DNA of 64,000 bases from Phragmites australis (Eukaryota > Streptophyta > Magnoliopsida > Poales > Poaceae). Within the stretch, counting starts at the first letter, position 1. Every line of letters starts with the position of its first letter. Location of the stretch: assembly GCF_958298935.1 (NCBI RefSeq), contig NC_084921.1, positions 2,552,001 through 2,616,000 of the forward strand. Direction: 5' to 3'. Below, piece after piece: positions 10,777 to 22,066 of this stretch. A program made the translations under genes and the position numbers. The notes under the pieces were generated by a model. It was given only the letters and a program-made list of their open reading frames with translations, searched no databases and was not told where the DNA came from.

Positions 10777-11389
10777 GGACGTGTTTGGATGGGTGGCTCA
10801 GCTAGTGCATGCATCCGCCGATGCAGTACGCTCACGGAGACGTTTGTTTGAATGTCTGGATCAGCGCTCGAGGCTTGCACCCGCCCATGCAGCTACATCT
10901 GTCCAGCCAGGCTCGGGGAAACGCCGGAATCGGCCATTTCCGTCGGGCCTAGCTGGCAAGATGCAAAAATATTGTGCATACAAATTTTTTTATTTAACTT
11001 TCGATTTTATTTAGAGGTCAAAAAATTCTAAATGTTTTCGTGAGCAAATTAGAGGTCACTAACAACCCATTTTAATTAGTTTGATCTAAAAAAGCCTAAG
11101 TCAATATTTAATTAAAATTCTCCAAAAATCATAAAAAGTTCACTAATATTTTTATCCGGTGATGTATTAATTTATAAAAACATTTTCAACCTAGGTTATT
11201 TGGTAAAAAAGTGAGTTCCTTTGTAATACAATATATACTCATGCAGACAACCAAACACAATCTCTTCTCAATCAGACTGAACACATGCAGCCAACCAAAC
11301 AGACCCTACTGCATCTCCCCAGCCTGTCTCAACTCAGCTTGTATGACTCATACAGTCAGGCTGAGGGCATGCGGACAACCAAACAGGCC
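10777..11389. mobile_element. PIF/Harbinger-like non-coding element (613 bp)
   Basis: The ends are imperfect inverted repeats: GGACGTGTTTGGATG on the left and CAACCAAACAGGCC on the right, i.e. GGCCTGTTTGGTTG when inverted. TTAA flanks both sides (10773-10776, 11390-11393), consistent with the TTA/TAA duplications of PIF/Harbinger and Tourist MITEs. Excising it rejoins the protease frame (PNGFL to TIRGDQ), which supports the boundaries. No transposase is present. A TTAA duplication would also fit piggyBac, but the TIR wording does not. Confidence 0.7.
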
Positions 11390-11834
11390 TTAACAATTAG
11401 AGGGGATCAATGTGCAGTAGTCAAATATGATAAGCAGAGCTTGGATATAGTCGAACACTTCTGCCAAGCAGTAATCACTTCTAAAGGTGCAGAGTCCAAG
11501 CGCCAGAAGCATCAAGCCATCGTTGAGGTCAAGGACTCCAAGCCTTGCTGACACTTCCAAGTTCGACGAGGCCACCAAGGGAGATTCCAACGATGGTACC
11601 AAGGACAAGAAGATTGATAGTGGTGTCAAGGCAATACCCCTCGACCCGTCTGAACTAGGCAAGCGGTCAATATAGGGGTTGACCTTAATCCCAAATGGGA
11701 ACTTGAGCTCATCACTTTTCTCTGGGTAAACCAAGATGTGTTTGTATGACATCCGTCTGATATGCTCGGAGTCCATAGTGAGGTGATTGAGCATCGACTA
11801 GATATGAAACCCGACGTCAAACCCGTGGTGTAGA

Positions 11835-12670
11835 AACAACAAAGATTTGGAAAGGATAGGAAGCAAGCTATCCAGGCGGAGGTCGATAAACTCATAAAGG
11901 CGGGCTTTACTCTAGAGGTTCATCATCCTACATGGCTAGCGAATCCCATCCTCGTTAAGAAGACTAATGGCATGTGAAGAATATGTGTCGATTTTCTGAC
12001 CTCAACAAAGCCTGTCCCAATGATCATTTTCCTCTTCCTCGCATCGACCTGGTTGTTGACTCTACGGTGGATTATGCCTTGCTGTGTTCTCTAGATACTT
12101 ATTCTGGGTATCACCAAATTAGCATGGGGGTAGAGGATGAGGAGAAAAATGCTTTTGTTGTTTCGTTCGGTGTATTTTTTTATGTAAAGATACCTTTTGG
12201 TTTAAAGAATATTGGTGCTACTTATCAATGGTGTATTCAAAACTGCTTACAACCCCATATCGGGTGCAATATTGAAGCTTATGGCGATGATATTGTAGTC
12301 AAGTCTAGAATCAAAGACGCATTGATTAACGACATTAAGGAAACATTTGACAACCTTAGGAAGTATCGTATGATGCTTAACCCTGATAAGTGCATGTCCG
12401 GCATTCCGTTCGGTAAGCTTCGCAGCTTCTTGGTGTCAAGTCAAGGTATTGAGGCCAACCCACGCAAAATCGAGGCTCTTGGCCAAATGTGGTCACCTCA
12501 AACACTGAAAGAAGTTCAACAATTGACATGATGCATAGCAGCCCTTAGTCAATTCATCTCCAGGATGTGCGAGCGAGGGATGCCTTTCTTCAAGCTGCTG
12601 AAGAAACACAACTGGTTTGAGTGGATAGAAAAAGTGGAGAATGTCTTTCCAGGATTTCAAAAGTAACCCT
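11835..12670 (+). pseudogene. Tat-like gypsy reverse transcriptase relic
   Basis: Reading begins IQAEVDKLIKAGFTLEVHHP with a TGA after KKTNGM. The main open part (11974-12531) then contains DLNKACPNDHFPLPRID, LCSLDTYSGYHQISM, PFGLKNIGATYQ and the catalytic motif AYGDDIVVKS. Gypsy RTs usually have YVDD, so Val is Gly here. The connection to RNase H (CIAALSQFISRMCERGMPFF) follows after a TGA at about 12530. RT copies element RNA into DNA; stops make this copy inactive. Confidence 0.85.
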
Positions 12671-13029
12671 AAAAGTTGTAAGCACGGTTCTGGTAGTTGA
12701 GCGAGAATGTCCCGAGAAAAAGGCCAAGGTCTAGAAACCTATTTATTATGTGAGCGAAGTCCTACATGATGCTAAGCTATGATACTTGAAAGTATAGAAG
12801 TTGCTATATGTAGTCTTGATATCTTTCTGGAAGCTGTGACACTATTTCCTAGAGCACAAGGTCACTATTGTGACAACGTATCCGCTGAAGAATGTTGTAC
12901 GCAACAGGGAGGCTACAGGATGAATCGCGCAATGGGCAGTCGAACTCAATGTGTTTGACATACACTATGCACCGTGAACAAGCATTAAATCGAGAATACT
13001 AGCGGAATTCAACATTGAATGGACAAGCG

Positions 13030-13500
13030 TCGAGGAAATAAGGCCGAGTGTGGTCGAGGACCACTGGATACTCTTCTTTGATGGATCGCTCATGCTTCAG
13101 GTCTCGGGGGTTGGCATTGTACTCAAATCTCCAACGGGTAATGAACTCAGGTATGTTGTTCAATTAGATTTTAAAGCTTTCAACAATGTTGCAGAATATG
13201 AGGGACTAGTAAATGGGCTTCATATAGTTGTGTCACTTGGAATTAGGCGACTATTAATGAAAGGGGACTCATAGCTAGTCGTAAACCAAGTGTAAAGATT
13301 ACCATGCTCAGACAACAACATGGTGGCTTATCTGAACGAGGTGTGAACGCTCGAAGAAAGTTTAAAGGGCTAGAAGTAACGCACATTAAAAAGAGTGACA
13401 ACTCTGGTGCGGATGAACTTGCTAAACTCGCTTCTTCTCGAGCACCGGTGCCCATGGGAGTCTTCATTGAGAAACTCTCCAAACTATCCGTCTCGATAGT
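13030..13500 (+). pseudogene. Tat-like gypsy RNase H relic
   Basis: The frame from 13050 reads WILFFDGSLM, then FNNVAEYEGLVNGLH and IRRLLMKGDS. This supplies the D-E-D acidic residues of the RNase H fold. A TAG follows at about 13272, where Gln is normal. The domain continues in another frame with EVTHIKKSDNSGADELAKLA, the end of RNase H in this clade. Confidence 0.8.
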
Positions 13501-13559
13501 TTGGCATACGAATGCTACCCAGCTTGACCAGCAGTTTGGTCAGGTCAGCGGGACAAAAT

Positions 13560-14850
13560 CCGTAGACACGGATGCTGCACTACTCGAACATGAGCCGACT
13601 TGGATGACTCCATTCCGAGCCTATCTCGAAGGTCGAGAGATCCCTGACGATGATACGTCTACAGAGAAAATTGCTCGTAAGTCCAAGCTATACGCTCTGG
13701 TAGACAACAAGCTCTCCCAAAAGGGGAGTAATAGAATCTTGATGAATTGCATCACTCAGAAAGACTGCAATAAAATATTGTTCGATATCCATTGTGGCGT
13801 GTGTGGTAATCATGCTTCATACCACACCTTGGTTGGAAAAGCTTTCCGCCAAGGATTCTATTAGTCGATTGTCCTCCAGGCTGCTTCCGAGCTAGTCAAA
13901 AAGTGTGAGAGCTTCCAATTTTTTGGAAGGCGGACCACTCAACCAGCCCAAGCTATTCAAAAATTCCTCTTTCTTGGCCTTTCTTCATCTAGGGCTTGGA
14001 TATCCTAGGATCGTTCCCAGTGTCCAAGGCGGTTATAAGTTCCTATTTGTGGCTATCGACATGTTCACTAAGTGTATCAAGGCCGAACCCGTAGGTAAAA
14101 TCAACGCAGAGCGGCCAAGAAGTTCATGAGAAGCATAATTACTCGATATGGTATTCCACATAGTGTAATAGATAATGGTAGCCAGTTCAAAAGCGGGAAC
14201 TTTATTGCATTCTATGAAGAATTCAGCATTAAAACTTGTTTTGCTTTAGTAGCTCACCCTCAGAGCAATGGTCAGGTGGAACACGCAGATGATATAGTCT
14301 TGCAGGGTATTAAGACTCAAGTCTTCGACAAGTTGAAAGCCTACTCAAAACGCTAGGGCGACAAACTTTCCTTGGTACTATGGGTCATTTGCACCTCGAC
14401 TAACAGAGCCACCGGTGAAATTCCTTTCCTTTTAGTCTACGGAGCAGAAGTAACAATCGCGACTGAGTTGAAGTATGGATCGCCTCGAGTGGAAAGATAC
14501 TCGAAAGAAGGTCAAGAGAAATTATGAGCGGATGATATCAATTTACTTGAGGAATATCATGATTGAGCATCCATTCGAGCGGCTAAGTATCAACAAGCGT
14601 TGCACAGATATTACAGTCAGAAACTCTAGCTCAAAAAACTCGTTGTTGGGGACCTTATTTTACGAAAGGTACAGAAATAGGCTCAGCGCCATAAGTTATC
14701 ACCTAAGTGGGAAGGACCTTACATAGTAGTCGAAGTCACTCGACCTGGATTAGTGCTGCTATTTACTCCAAACGACGAGATACTCGAGAACTCATAGCAT
14801 ATCGATTAACTCCGACAGTTTCATTCATAGATAAGGTAACTCGAAGGTAG
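13560..14850 (+). pseudogene. Tat-like gypsy integrase relic
   Basis: The zinc-binding N-terminus is visible (IHCGVCGNHASYHTL, then KKCESFQFF, where the final Cys of the HHCC set appears lost). Core motifs follow in different frames: FVAIDMFTKC with the first Asp, VIDNGSQF with the second, and HPQSNGQVEHAD with the Glu. The C-terminal part (GDLILRK, PKWEGPYIVVEV) ends near 14810. All three catalytic acids survive, but at least four frame disruptions separate them. Confidence 0.8.
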
Positions 14851-15161
14851 GTTGATTACGTTTCAGTCGATTAACTACTCAGTTCCATATTTTTTTCTTT
14901 TCCTTCTAACCTGTGTGGCTAGTGCAAAGTTGACAAAAATGATTCGTCTAGCTCTTGCAAATAGGAAAGAGCCTACTTTCCCTCGAACGAGTCGAGGAAT
15001 CTCTTCTATTCTTCCTTGGTGCGTTGCTAATTGCCTCGGGGACTGGCCGCTAACCAGCGTAAGGACCAGGGAGAGTGGCAGAGGTGAATACCCTATCCTC
15101 GCTGGAGTTACTGACTGGCGCCGGCAATGTTGAAAGACCCTCCGCGGGACGTGAAGGCAAT

Positions 15162-15614
15162 CTAGTGATTGTCGACGGAGATGACGACCACACTTTCTTC
15201 ACCACCGAAGGTTTCGGGCTCCATCATTGAAGACCTCGTCGGTGACTTGGTCGATGATCTTATCAAGATCACCACCATCTTCATCCCTCTCTCACGCAGT
15301 CTATGTCGCTCATTCCGCGGCATAGGCGTCGAGGAAGCGCCAGAGGTGCCGGGTGAAGGGTCGATGACCTCTGATAGATTCTCTGCACTCTTTTCTCCTA
15401 GGCCTCTCACTTGACTCCTCCTTGTCGGAGGAGATGATGATGATTCTCGGCGAAACCACGACGAGAGGCTTTGGGTTGAGGGATCCTGTTTCTTCGGTTC
15501 CTTGGCTTCGCTTCGAAGATGATAGTGGAGTGGAGGCCATGTCTCAATCTCTACAAGTGCTACTGAGCGATGTTCTAGGAAGAACGGAAGGATATGAGGA
15601 TGAAGAACAAACAA
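15162..15614 (-). pseudogene. Short antisense ORF of the Tat-like element
   Basis: Overlapping open frames on the minus strand (15162-15614, 15310-15540) are Ser/Arg/Glu-rich and of low complexity, with no domain I recognise. A TATA box (CTATAAATAG on -) lies about 15-25 bp upstream. The position, between integrase and the long antisense gene, resembles additional antisense ORFs of Tat elements. Which frame is original is unclear. Confidence 0.4.
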
Positions 15615-15628
15615 CCTCGCATCCCCCT

Positions 15629-15638
15629 CTATTTATAG
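15629..15638 (-). promoter_or_regulatory. TATA box for antisense transcription
   Basis: CTATTTATAG on + reads CTATAAATAG on -, a strong plant TATA box oriented toward the antisense ORF at 15162-15614. Function is inferred from position and consensus only. Confidence 0.45.
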
Positions 15639-15949
15639 TCATGGGAACAGGTCGTACTATAGAAATAGGACCATCCAGATCCGATAGCATTTTTTAGGAT
15701 GCCTCCGTCGCATGGCGTTCATAGGCTAACGAGTTGGGCAGAAGTCAAGGTGTCACCAAAATATTATGGCGCATCCAATCCCAGTGCAGAGGGATGTTGT
15801 GTCATTATGAAACATCAAATCAGCAGTTGCGGTGAAAACGAGCACGAACGGGAGTGGATTTTTAATGTTCACCTACCCGACAGTTCGAATTTACTCGATG
15901 ACTATAGCATAATTACAACTCTGTAATCGGGGGATGGCTCCTTCGAGGA

Positions 15950-16330
15950 TATGGTCAAAAGTAATGTCTTGATGCTTACGCTCTACCCTCTATCTAGATT
16001 AACGCATCAAACAGAGAGTCGATGGCTACATCATATATTTTTGATGCTTCTGCTTCACTCTCTGTTTTGATCATTAAGTCAATCCGAGAGCTGGAGGCCA
16101 CATTTCATAATGTGAGCGCTTATGCTTCACTTTCACTCAATTTAGTCATTGATCAATGGGTCAGGGGCCATGTCGAGTATATCTCCGATGTTGCAGCTCA
16201 ACTCACTGTCTTGATTATCACATTAAATAGAGAGTTGGGGCTACATCGTATACTTTCGATGCTACGGCTTTATTCTCCATTTGGTTCAGTCATCGAGCAG
16301 AAAGTCTGAGGACTACATTGAGCATTTTCG
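15950..16330 (+). repeat. Imperfect tandem repeats, ~75-85-bp period
   Basis: Units containing GATGCTTCTGCTTCACTCT or close variants, each followed by a TTTTGATCATTAA-like stretch and a GAGAGTYG..GGCTACAT motif, recur at about 15970, 16045, 16125, 16200 and 16260. Tandem repeats in the untranslated region of Tat elements are known; no coding meaning is seen. Confidence 0.5.
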
Positions 16331-16409
16331 ATGGAACAGGTATGTTCTTTTTTACTCTCCAATCGAGAAATCTTCTCCTCGACCAGACAGTCGATGTCTA
16401 CATAATAAT

Positions 16410-16431
16410 ACTATATATATATATATATATT
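16410..16431. repeat. AT microsatellite
   Basis: An uninterrupted TA dinucleotide run of about 20 bp lies in the non-coding 3' region of the Tat-like element. From here to about 16980 I see no gene. Confidence 0.8.
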
Positions 16432-18529
16432 GCAAAAAATTATCTGGCTATGCTTCGACCACATTGGATAAGACCAACAGAGGCATGTGTTGGCTCGATG
16501 ACTGATAACTACACCTCATAAGGCATAATGGCATAATAGATTGTCAGACATCTCACGCCTAACAGCCCACAACGTTCTGAGGTTCTAGTCGATCCCATAT
16601 GTGCTCTCTATCGATTCCATGTTCGTATGCTCGTTAAATATGGAAGTCGATAAAAGTTTGTAAAAATCGTCATGTTATTTTCCTTTTTCTAGTTTTGTAC
16701 TAGTCTTTCTTTATTTCCTTGTGGTAATATTGAGTGATTACTCGAGAACCATACATTTAACAATATGTTTAGTTGAGCTTTCAGGTGTTAACGGATATTT
16801 GGTCAACTAAACCCAAGGATAGTCACAACATTTACTAATAAGTATTTGCATCTACTTGTGCTAACTCTATTTTATCGATAAGGAAATATCAGATAATAGC
16901 ATATTAGACAGGCAAAATATCAGTAATTTTTACAGACATCCTCAATTCACAGAACAAGTTTGAAATATTTCAAGTCAAGTCAGTTAGAAGGGCTACCCTT
17001 GATCTTGTTGTCAGGAAGGCTAAGTGCTAAAGACTCGACGAAGGCAAGGATCTGAGACTCAATACTGTGAATAATGTCTGTTGCTTCCTCCGCTGAGCAC
17101 TTGAACCCCTCCATCACTATTGATGTGTCGAGGTCAGGGTTGTAGCTCTTGGGGAGACCAAGCATTGTCCTGGTGTTTATGGAGGCTGACTAGTTCATGC
17201 GGTCGAGGGTCTGTTCTCTTAGCTTTTGAAGCATTGTAACCGCAGCCTCTCGATTGGCAGTCACAACGTCTCGATCACTTCTGCCTTCTTCAAAGCATCA
17301 GCCATGGTGTCCTGCTCGGCAGCTATAGTATCTTGTTTAGCGACCGTGATGTTCCGTTAAGTTGTCAATGCATTTCGGTCAACTTTTGCCTGCTTCAAGT
17401 CGCCTCTAAGTTGTTTCGTATATTTATCCTTGTTTTTTATGGTCTTCATTTGTCCATCAATAAGAACATCTTTGTCCCTTAAGATGGATTCAAGAACTGG
17501 AAAGGCGAACAAAAAGCAATCATTAGTAGTTTCCCAATGTTCGATCACATACTAATGATTGGTTGGTAGACTAACTATCAATTCTTTCCCGGTTAGCAGC
17601 AAGCAGTGCATCCTTTTCCATTTGGCAATTGTTGTGATTGACTTCTGAATACCGAGCCTTGGCAATAGCCACTTGGGCACTTGAAACCTTGAGGAAATCC
17701 TTGAGCACCACCCAAGGATCAACAGTTGGCGAACCCATGGGAATCGTAGGTGCACCGAGTTTCAAGCATGGTTCAGGAGCATCCACTGAAGATTGCTCTC
17801 CTCGAGGAGGCAAAGGTGGCGCATTGACGGAATCCGGAACCACTTGACTAGTTGAACCGCATGCTGTATGTTCCTTTGATTTTCCAAGCTCGAAAACCTG
17901 AAATCGACAGGGTTAGGAAGGGAAAGGAAGGCTGCAAGCCAAGATAAGCATTTAAATAAAAAAATTTGGTATGTGCGAGATGATGTTCGACTTCTACTTC
18001 TTGATGATAATCTTCTTCTTCATCATACTGGCTGGTGGGATCGGTTGTGTTGAAGGGTTGACCTAGAGGTCAGACAAAGCCAATGCATCCATTGCTTGCA
18101 AAAAGCTAGCCCATAATTATTTATCATCATTTTGGACTTATCGAGTAAATACTTAGAAGAATGACCAATGTGGGGGAGGTAACTCAAGTTACCTTTCTTA
18201 TCGAGTCATCAAACATGCTGGTTGCTCGAGGGCACGACCGAGTAGGAGATCCGATTGTCTCCTACAAGAAATACCACCTAAACAGACTAAGCGTTAGTGG
18301 GTAAATGCTAGAGCCAGAGTAGTAACTAAATAATCACTTGACAACTCGATGTTAGTACAAGTTGACTCTTTCTTCGAGTACGCTTGAGGGGTAACGGATC
18401 ATATAGCAAAGATGATCTCTTGGATCGAAGAGACCCTTCGGTTTTTTGATCGGCAAGAGTTTTCCCCTTGGCCTTAGCTTTTTTGGCAACACCACTGGTT
18501 GTGGAGCGGGGGTGTCGAGGGTAAATCCC

Positions 18530-19277
18530 GGACAACAATTCCAGGGTATGCTGGACAGTGGATGCGTGATCGGCGTTCCGGATGTGCCTGTGGAATGTGT
18601 GTGTTTGTTGCTCAAGAACATCAGAGTTATTCAGGTTCAGGTCCCCCGTGAGGTAATAGCCCTACATTCTGTGTATTCTTCTCCATCTCTCCTTTTTTAC
18701 AGAAGATATCCCCTTTTATATTCCAAGGAAGAGAAGTCTTATAAGTGGGCCCAACAAAAAGACCTATGCTTGTCCTAGAGAAATGATATAAACAATCATT
18801 ACAAGTCTATTCGTTGCACCTGCCCTAGGTCCCTGCGACGCCCATACCGTCCATTGGTCGCACTCCTGGTTGTCACGCCTGAAGCACCCAGCCTGCCCTG
18901 TCCTGTCGCAGGCTTCTCACACGCGCCTACTGCACCCCCTGTCACGTCTGCACGTCTGTCCGGCAACAATTAATGTCTGTGGGACGGGATAAGATAACTC
19001 TACACTGACCATGCCACCTCAGTCGGAGTGGACTGCCTGGGGAAGGAAAATGGCATGAGTAGTGGCATTAAATGAGGTTTGACTGGCCTAGATGAGTACC
19101 TGCCTCGTGACCAGTAATGACTGGTCGCGGGGAACCCTGCGATGGCCCTGTTCATGGTCACGCTGGCGTCGATTGGTCACGCGGGGGTCATGAGTCAAAG
19201 AACAAAAGTAGATACTGCCCAAAGCTGACCGTTGCGGGCCATTCAAGTGGGGGACCCCTATATTCTTTACATTGACA
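18530..19277. repeat. Left LTR of nested element
   Basis: It runs from GACAACAATTCCAGGGTATG to ACATTGACA and matches 20348-21068 throughout, including GTGAGGTAATAGCCCTACAT and the TCTACACTGACCATGCC region. It is about 27 bp longer than the right copy because of small indels. Confidence 0.8.
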
Positions 19278-19742
19278 ATAGCCCCTAAGCTCCCTCGCAG
19301 ATGTGATGATCTGAGCTATTTTTCATCATGTTGTGGTCGGGCCTAGTCGTACCACTTGGGCCCTGGGTGAACAAGAGCTTTGCCTAGGGGGTGGTCAGCG
19401 AAATGGTCCACCACTGTGTCTGGCTTAGGAAACTACATCCCGAGGGGAGGTTAACCGTCCACAGAGAGATCGATCATGGGGGAGAGAAACCTTGATGGTC
19501 GTCGGTTTTCAAGGTGATGGGACCAAGCCGATCTTATAAATCGAAAAGGCAGAAACCCCAAAAATCCCTTCGCAATCCAAGCTTCTATGCCAAAGCCCAT
19601 CGCCCCCAACCACATACCGTCTTTCCTGCGAAAACCACCGTTGAGCTCCCATGGTGCCATGCACCGGAAAGGAGCTTGACTTCCCCAAGTCAAAGTGCAC
19701 TGTAGCGAAGCTGAAGCAGATGTACGATAATCGCCTACTTTC

Positions 19743-20150
19743 ATGCCACCTATGTTCGGGATATCGCCCTGGGGGGATGTCTCTGCTCCTAGTCAGTGGG
19801 AGATCATGATCTTCGCCTCATTCTTCCTGGCGGGTCTTGTCCCCTCCTTTTATGAGTTCTTCACCACCATCATCTCATTCTATGACATATGCCACCTCCA
19901 CCTCAACCATAACTCCATCATCATGTTGAGCATCTACGTGATGGTGTCATGAGCTCCTATCTGGAGATGAACCTCAAATCATCATGGTTGGGCTGGTGGG
20001 ACGAATGGTTCTACCTCATGACCGACGACACCCTGGACAACCTTCATGTGCCAGATGTGTCGGCACATCTTGCGGAGAGTTGGGGGAGCTCCCCCAAGCC
20101 GACCACAGAATTGCTGCTCCTCTCGATAGGCTGGTCAAGAAACAGGTCGT
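19743..20150 (+). pseudogene. PF04195-like gene relic inside the nested element
   Basis: The + frame reads WEIMIFASFFLAGLVPSFYE, then YDICHLHLNHNSIIMLSIYV, followed by a TGA and continuation in the next frame. It is the same domain as the antisense gene of the surrounding Tat-like element but on the opposite strand and clearly diverged. It is the only coding trace between the LTRs. Confidence 0.6.
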
Positions 20151-20347
20151 AAGCCACACAGGAGTCAGCTGGTCGAGCCTTGCATGGGTAACCTGGAACC
20201 AGCACGTGGCTCAAGTGGTCAGAATAACACACCTTGACGGTCGCTTTGCGTACTCTCTCGCTTGACCACAAGCCTCAGCTCATGCTCGCCCGCCGCATCC
20301 AAAATACGCCGGTCGGTGGGATCGTTGGGAGGATTGATCGGGGGCTC

Positions 20348-21068
20348 TGACAATGATTCTGGGGTATGCTAGACAGTGGGTGAGTAATCAGCATGCTGGG
20401 TGTGCCTGTGGAATGTGTGTTTGTTACTCAAGAACACCAGAGTTATCCAGGTTTAGACCCCCCATGAGGTAATAGCCCTACATCCTTTGTACTCTTCTCC
20501 ATCCCTCCATTTTTACAGAAGACATCCCCCTTTATATTTCAGAGAGGAGAAGTCTTACAAGTGGGCCCAACAAAAGACCCATGCCTATCCTAGAGAAACG
20601 ATATAAACAATCATTACAAGTCTACATTCGTTGTGCCTGCCCTGGGTCCTTGCGGCGCCCGTCCCGTCCATCGGTCGCACTCCCGTTTGTTGCACCCGGA
20701 CTGCCCTATCTTGTCGCAGGCTTCCCACGCACGCCTGCTACGCCCCCTGTCACGTCTGCATGCCTGTCCCGCAACAATTAATGTCTACGGGACATGATAA
20801 GGTAACTCTACGCCAACCATACCGCCTCAGCTGGAGTGGACTGCCTGGGGAAGGAAAACGACGTGAGGTTTGACTGGTCTAGATGAGTATCTACCCCATG
20901 ACCAGTAAGAACTGGTTGCGGGGAACTTTACGGAGGCCTTGTTCGTGGTCGCGCTGGTGTTGACTGGTCGTGCAGGGGTCATGGGTCAAAGAATGAAAGT
21001 GGATACTATCCAAAGTTGACCGTTGCGGGCCATCCCAGTGGGGGAACCCTATATTCGTTACATCGACA
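20348..21068. repeat. Right LTR of nested element
   Basis: It begins TGACAATGATTCTGGGG after a G-rich stretch (GATCGGGGGCTC) that could be a polypurine tract, and ends CATCGACA. It is collinear with 18530-19277. The antisense gene of the host element resumes immediately after it. Confidence 0.8.
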
Positions 21069-22066
21069 GGGGGTTTTGCTTGTCGCTGGTACCAGAGGAG
21101 TAAGTGCCATCAAGATCAAGGACCTCAGTCATGAGGCTCTTGATGAAAGACTGGGATCTGAAATCAAAAAGTCGAATCAGGTTGAACAAGCAACAATGAG
21201 TGCTAATTTCTTAATTAATGGAATCCCCACCTCTGGTCGAGGGTTCGCAGGGAGTAGGGCTATACAGAGCATTCTTGTGCTTCTTTAGAGAAGAGTTTGC
21301 CCAAACGAGCAGCAATATCTGGAGGAGATAGCTATAAAAAGAAAGAAAAAGTCACTCGAAAGAGCTTGACTGCGATAACTGAAGCAACAAATTGCTATAT
21401 GAATCTTACTTCCGACCATGTCCTTGAAGCTATCCTTGTCTCCAGAATACTCACAGGCAAAGTGATCCCTTGCTTTAAAAGGACTCGACCTCCGACCAAT
21501 GAAGTCTTTGGCCATGTGTCACCCGGTTATACCACTTTGCCTGAGTTTACCAATCTTCATGATGTAGTAGGCTGTGTGGTTGGATTTGCTGTGTTTCTTC
21601 GATAAGGATGGATTTTGCAGGGGAAAGATGCCTCTATATACTAAGGGGGAGTGGACTAGGTCAGAGTTGGAGACATAAAACCAATATTTTTTTCAATCCT
21701 TTTGCCATGAGAAGATTAAAACGACTGGGATATAGGAGTTTTTATTCCAGGTCACAGTTGGAAGCCACAACCCCCGACACATTTGTTCCCATTGTTCCTC
21801 TTCAGATGGTAGAAATACTGGAATAAATTCAAACTTGGCTCGACACAAAGGAAAGTTTCGCACAGATGGATAAAAACACTCAACATACTGATCGAGTTCG
21901 GATTCAGATGGTGGAGCTCAATTTGGTAGAAATCGAGTACGGAAAGAAGGAACATAGAAGGAGGGACATTGAAACAGCAGTGGAAGAAGGACTCAAAAAC
22001 CACAATCTCATAGTCGAATCGACAGGATGGGAACTCCTCACCAGATGCATGTCTGCAGTCAACTAG

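Larger units (their letters stand above)
18530..21068. mobile_element. Non-autonomous gypsy-type LTR element nested in the antisense gene
   Basis: Two LTR copies (18530-19277 and 20348-21068) are about 85-90% alike by eye and enclose only 1.07 kb. Sequence on both sides belongs to the Tat antisense gene, so this is a later insertion. No RT or integrase is present, only a PF04195-like gene relic. I cannot find a clean 5-bp target duplication (ATCCC against GGGGG), so one end may be altered or the start may be a base or two off. Orientation is unresolved. Confidence 0.7.
6810..22066 (+). mobile_element. Decayed Tat-like Ty3/gypsy retrotransposon with antisense genes, multiply interrupted
   Basis: Gag, protease, RT, RNase H and integrase relics follow in gypsy order on + (7420-14850). 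A long 3' region then holds genes on the opposite strand (15.3-22.1 kb). That arrangement, with a PF04195-type product encoded antisense, is known for Tat-clade elements of grasses. Every gene carries stops or frameshifts. Four insertions account for much of the length: plastid DNA at about 9730-10322, a PIF-like element at 10777-11389, an LTR element at 18530-21068, and possibly part of the 5' leader. I cannot recognise a 3' LTR after 22066, so the right end is probably truncated. Confidence 0.8.
16980..22066 (-). pseudogene. Antisense gene of the Tat-like element (PF04195-like N-terminus, coiled-coil C-terminus), split by an LTR element
   Basis: The N-terminal part reads on - from about 22060 to 21750. 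It has FESFFHCCFNVPPSMFLLSV, HHLNPNSISMLSVFIHLCE and PSLNLFQYFYHLKR, the wording of the 'putative gypsy type transposon' domain. The C-terminal part lies at 18530-16980 and includes Lys/Pro-rich linkers, a charged probable coiled coil near 17357-17548, and a final segment with YNPDLDTSIVMEGF. The LTR element at 18530-21068 separates them, and stops occur throughout. Antisense genes of this type are known in Grande/RIRE2-like elements; their role is unknown. Confidence 0.65.

Noticed and set aside
10777..11389. piggyBac-like element suggested by TTAA flanks
   Set aside because: The GTTTGG-type terminal repeats fit PIF/Harbinger MITEs, and a TTA duplication next to A gives the same flanks.
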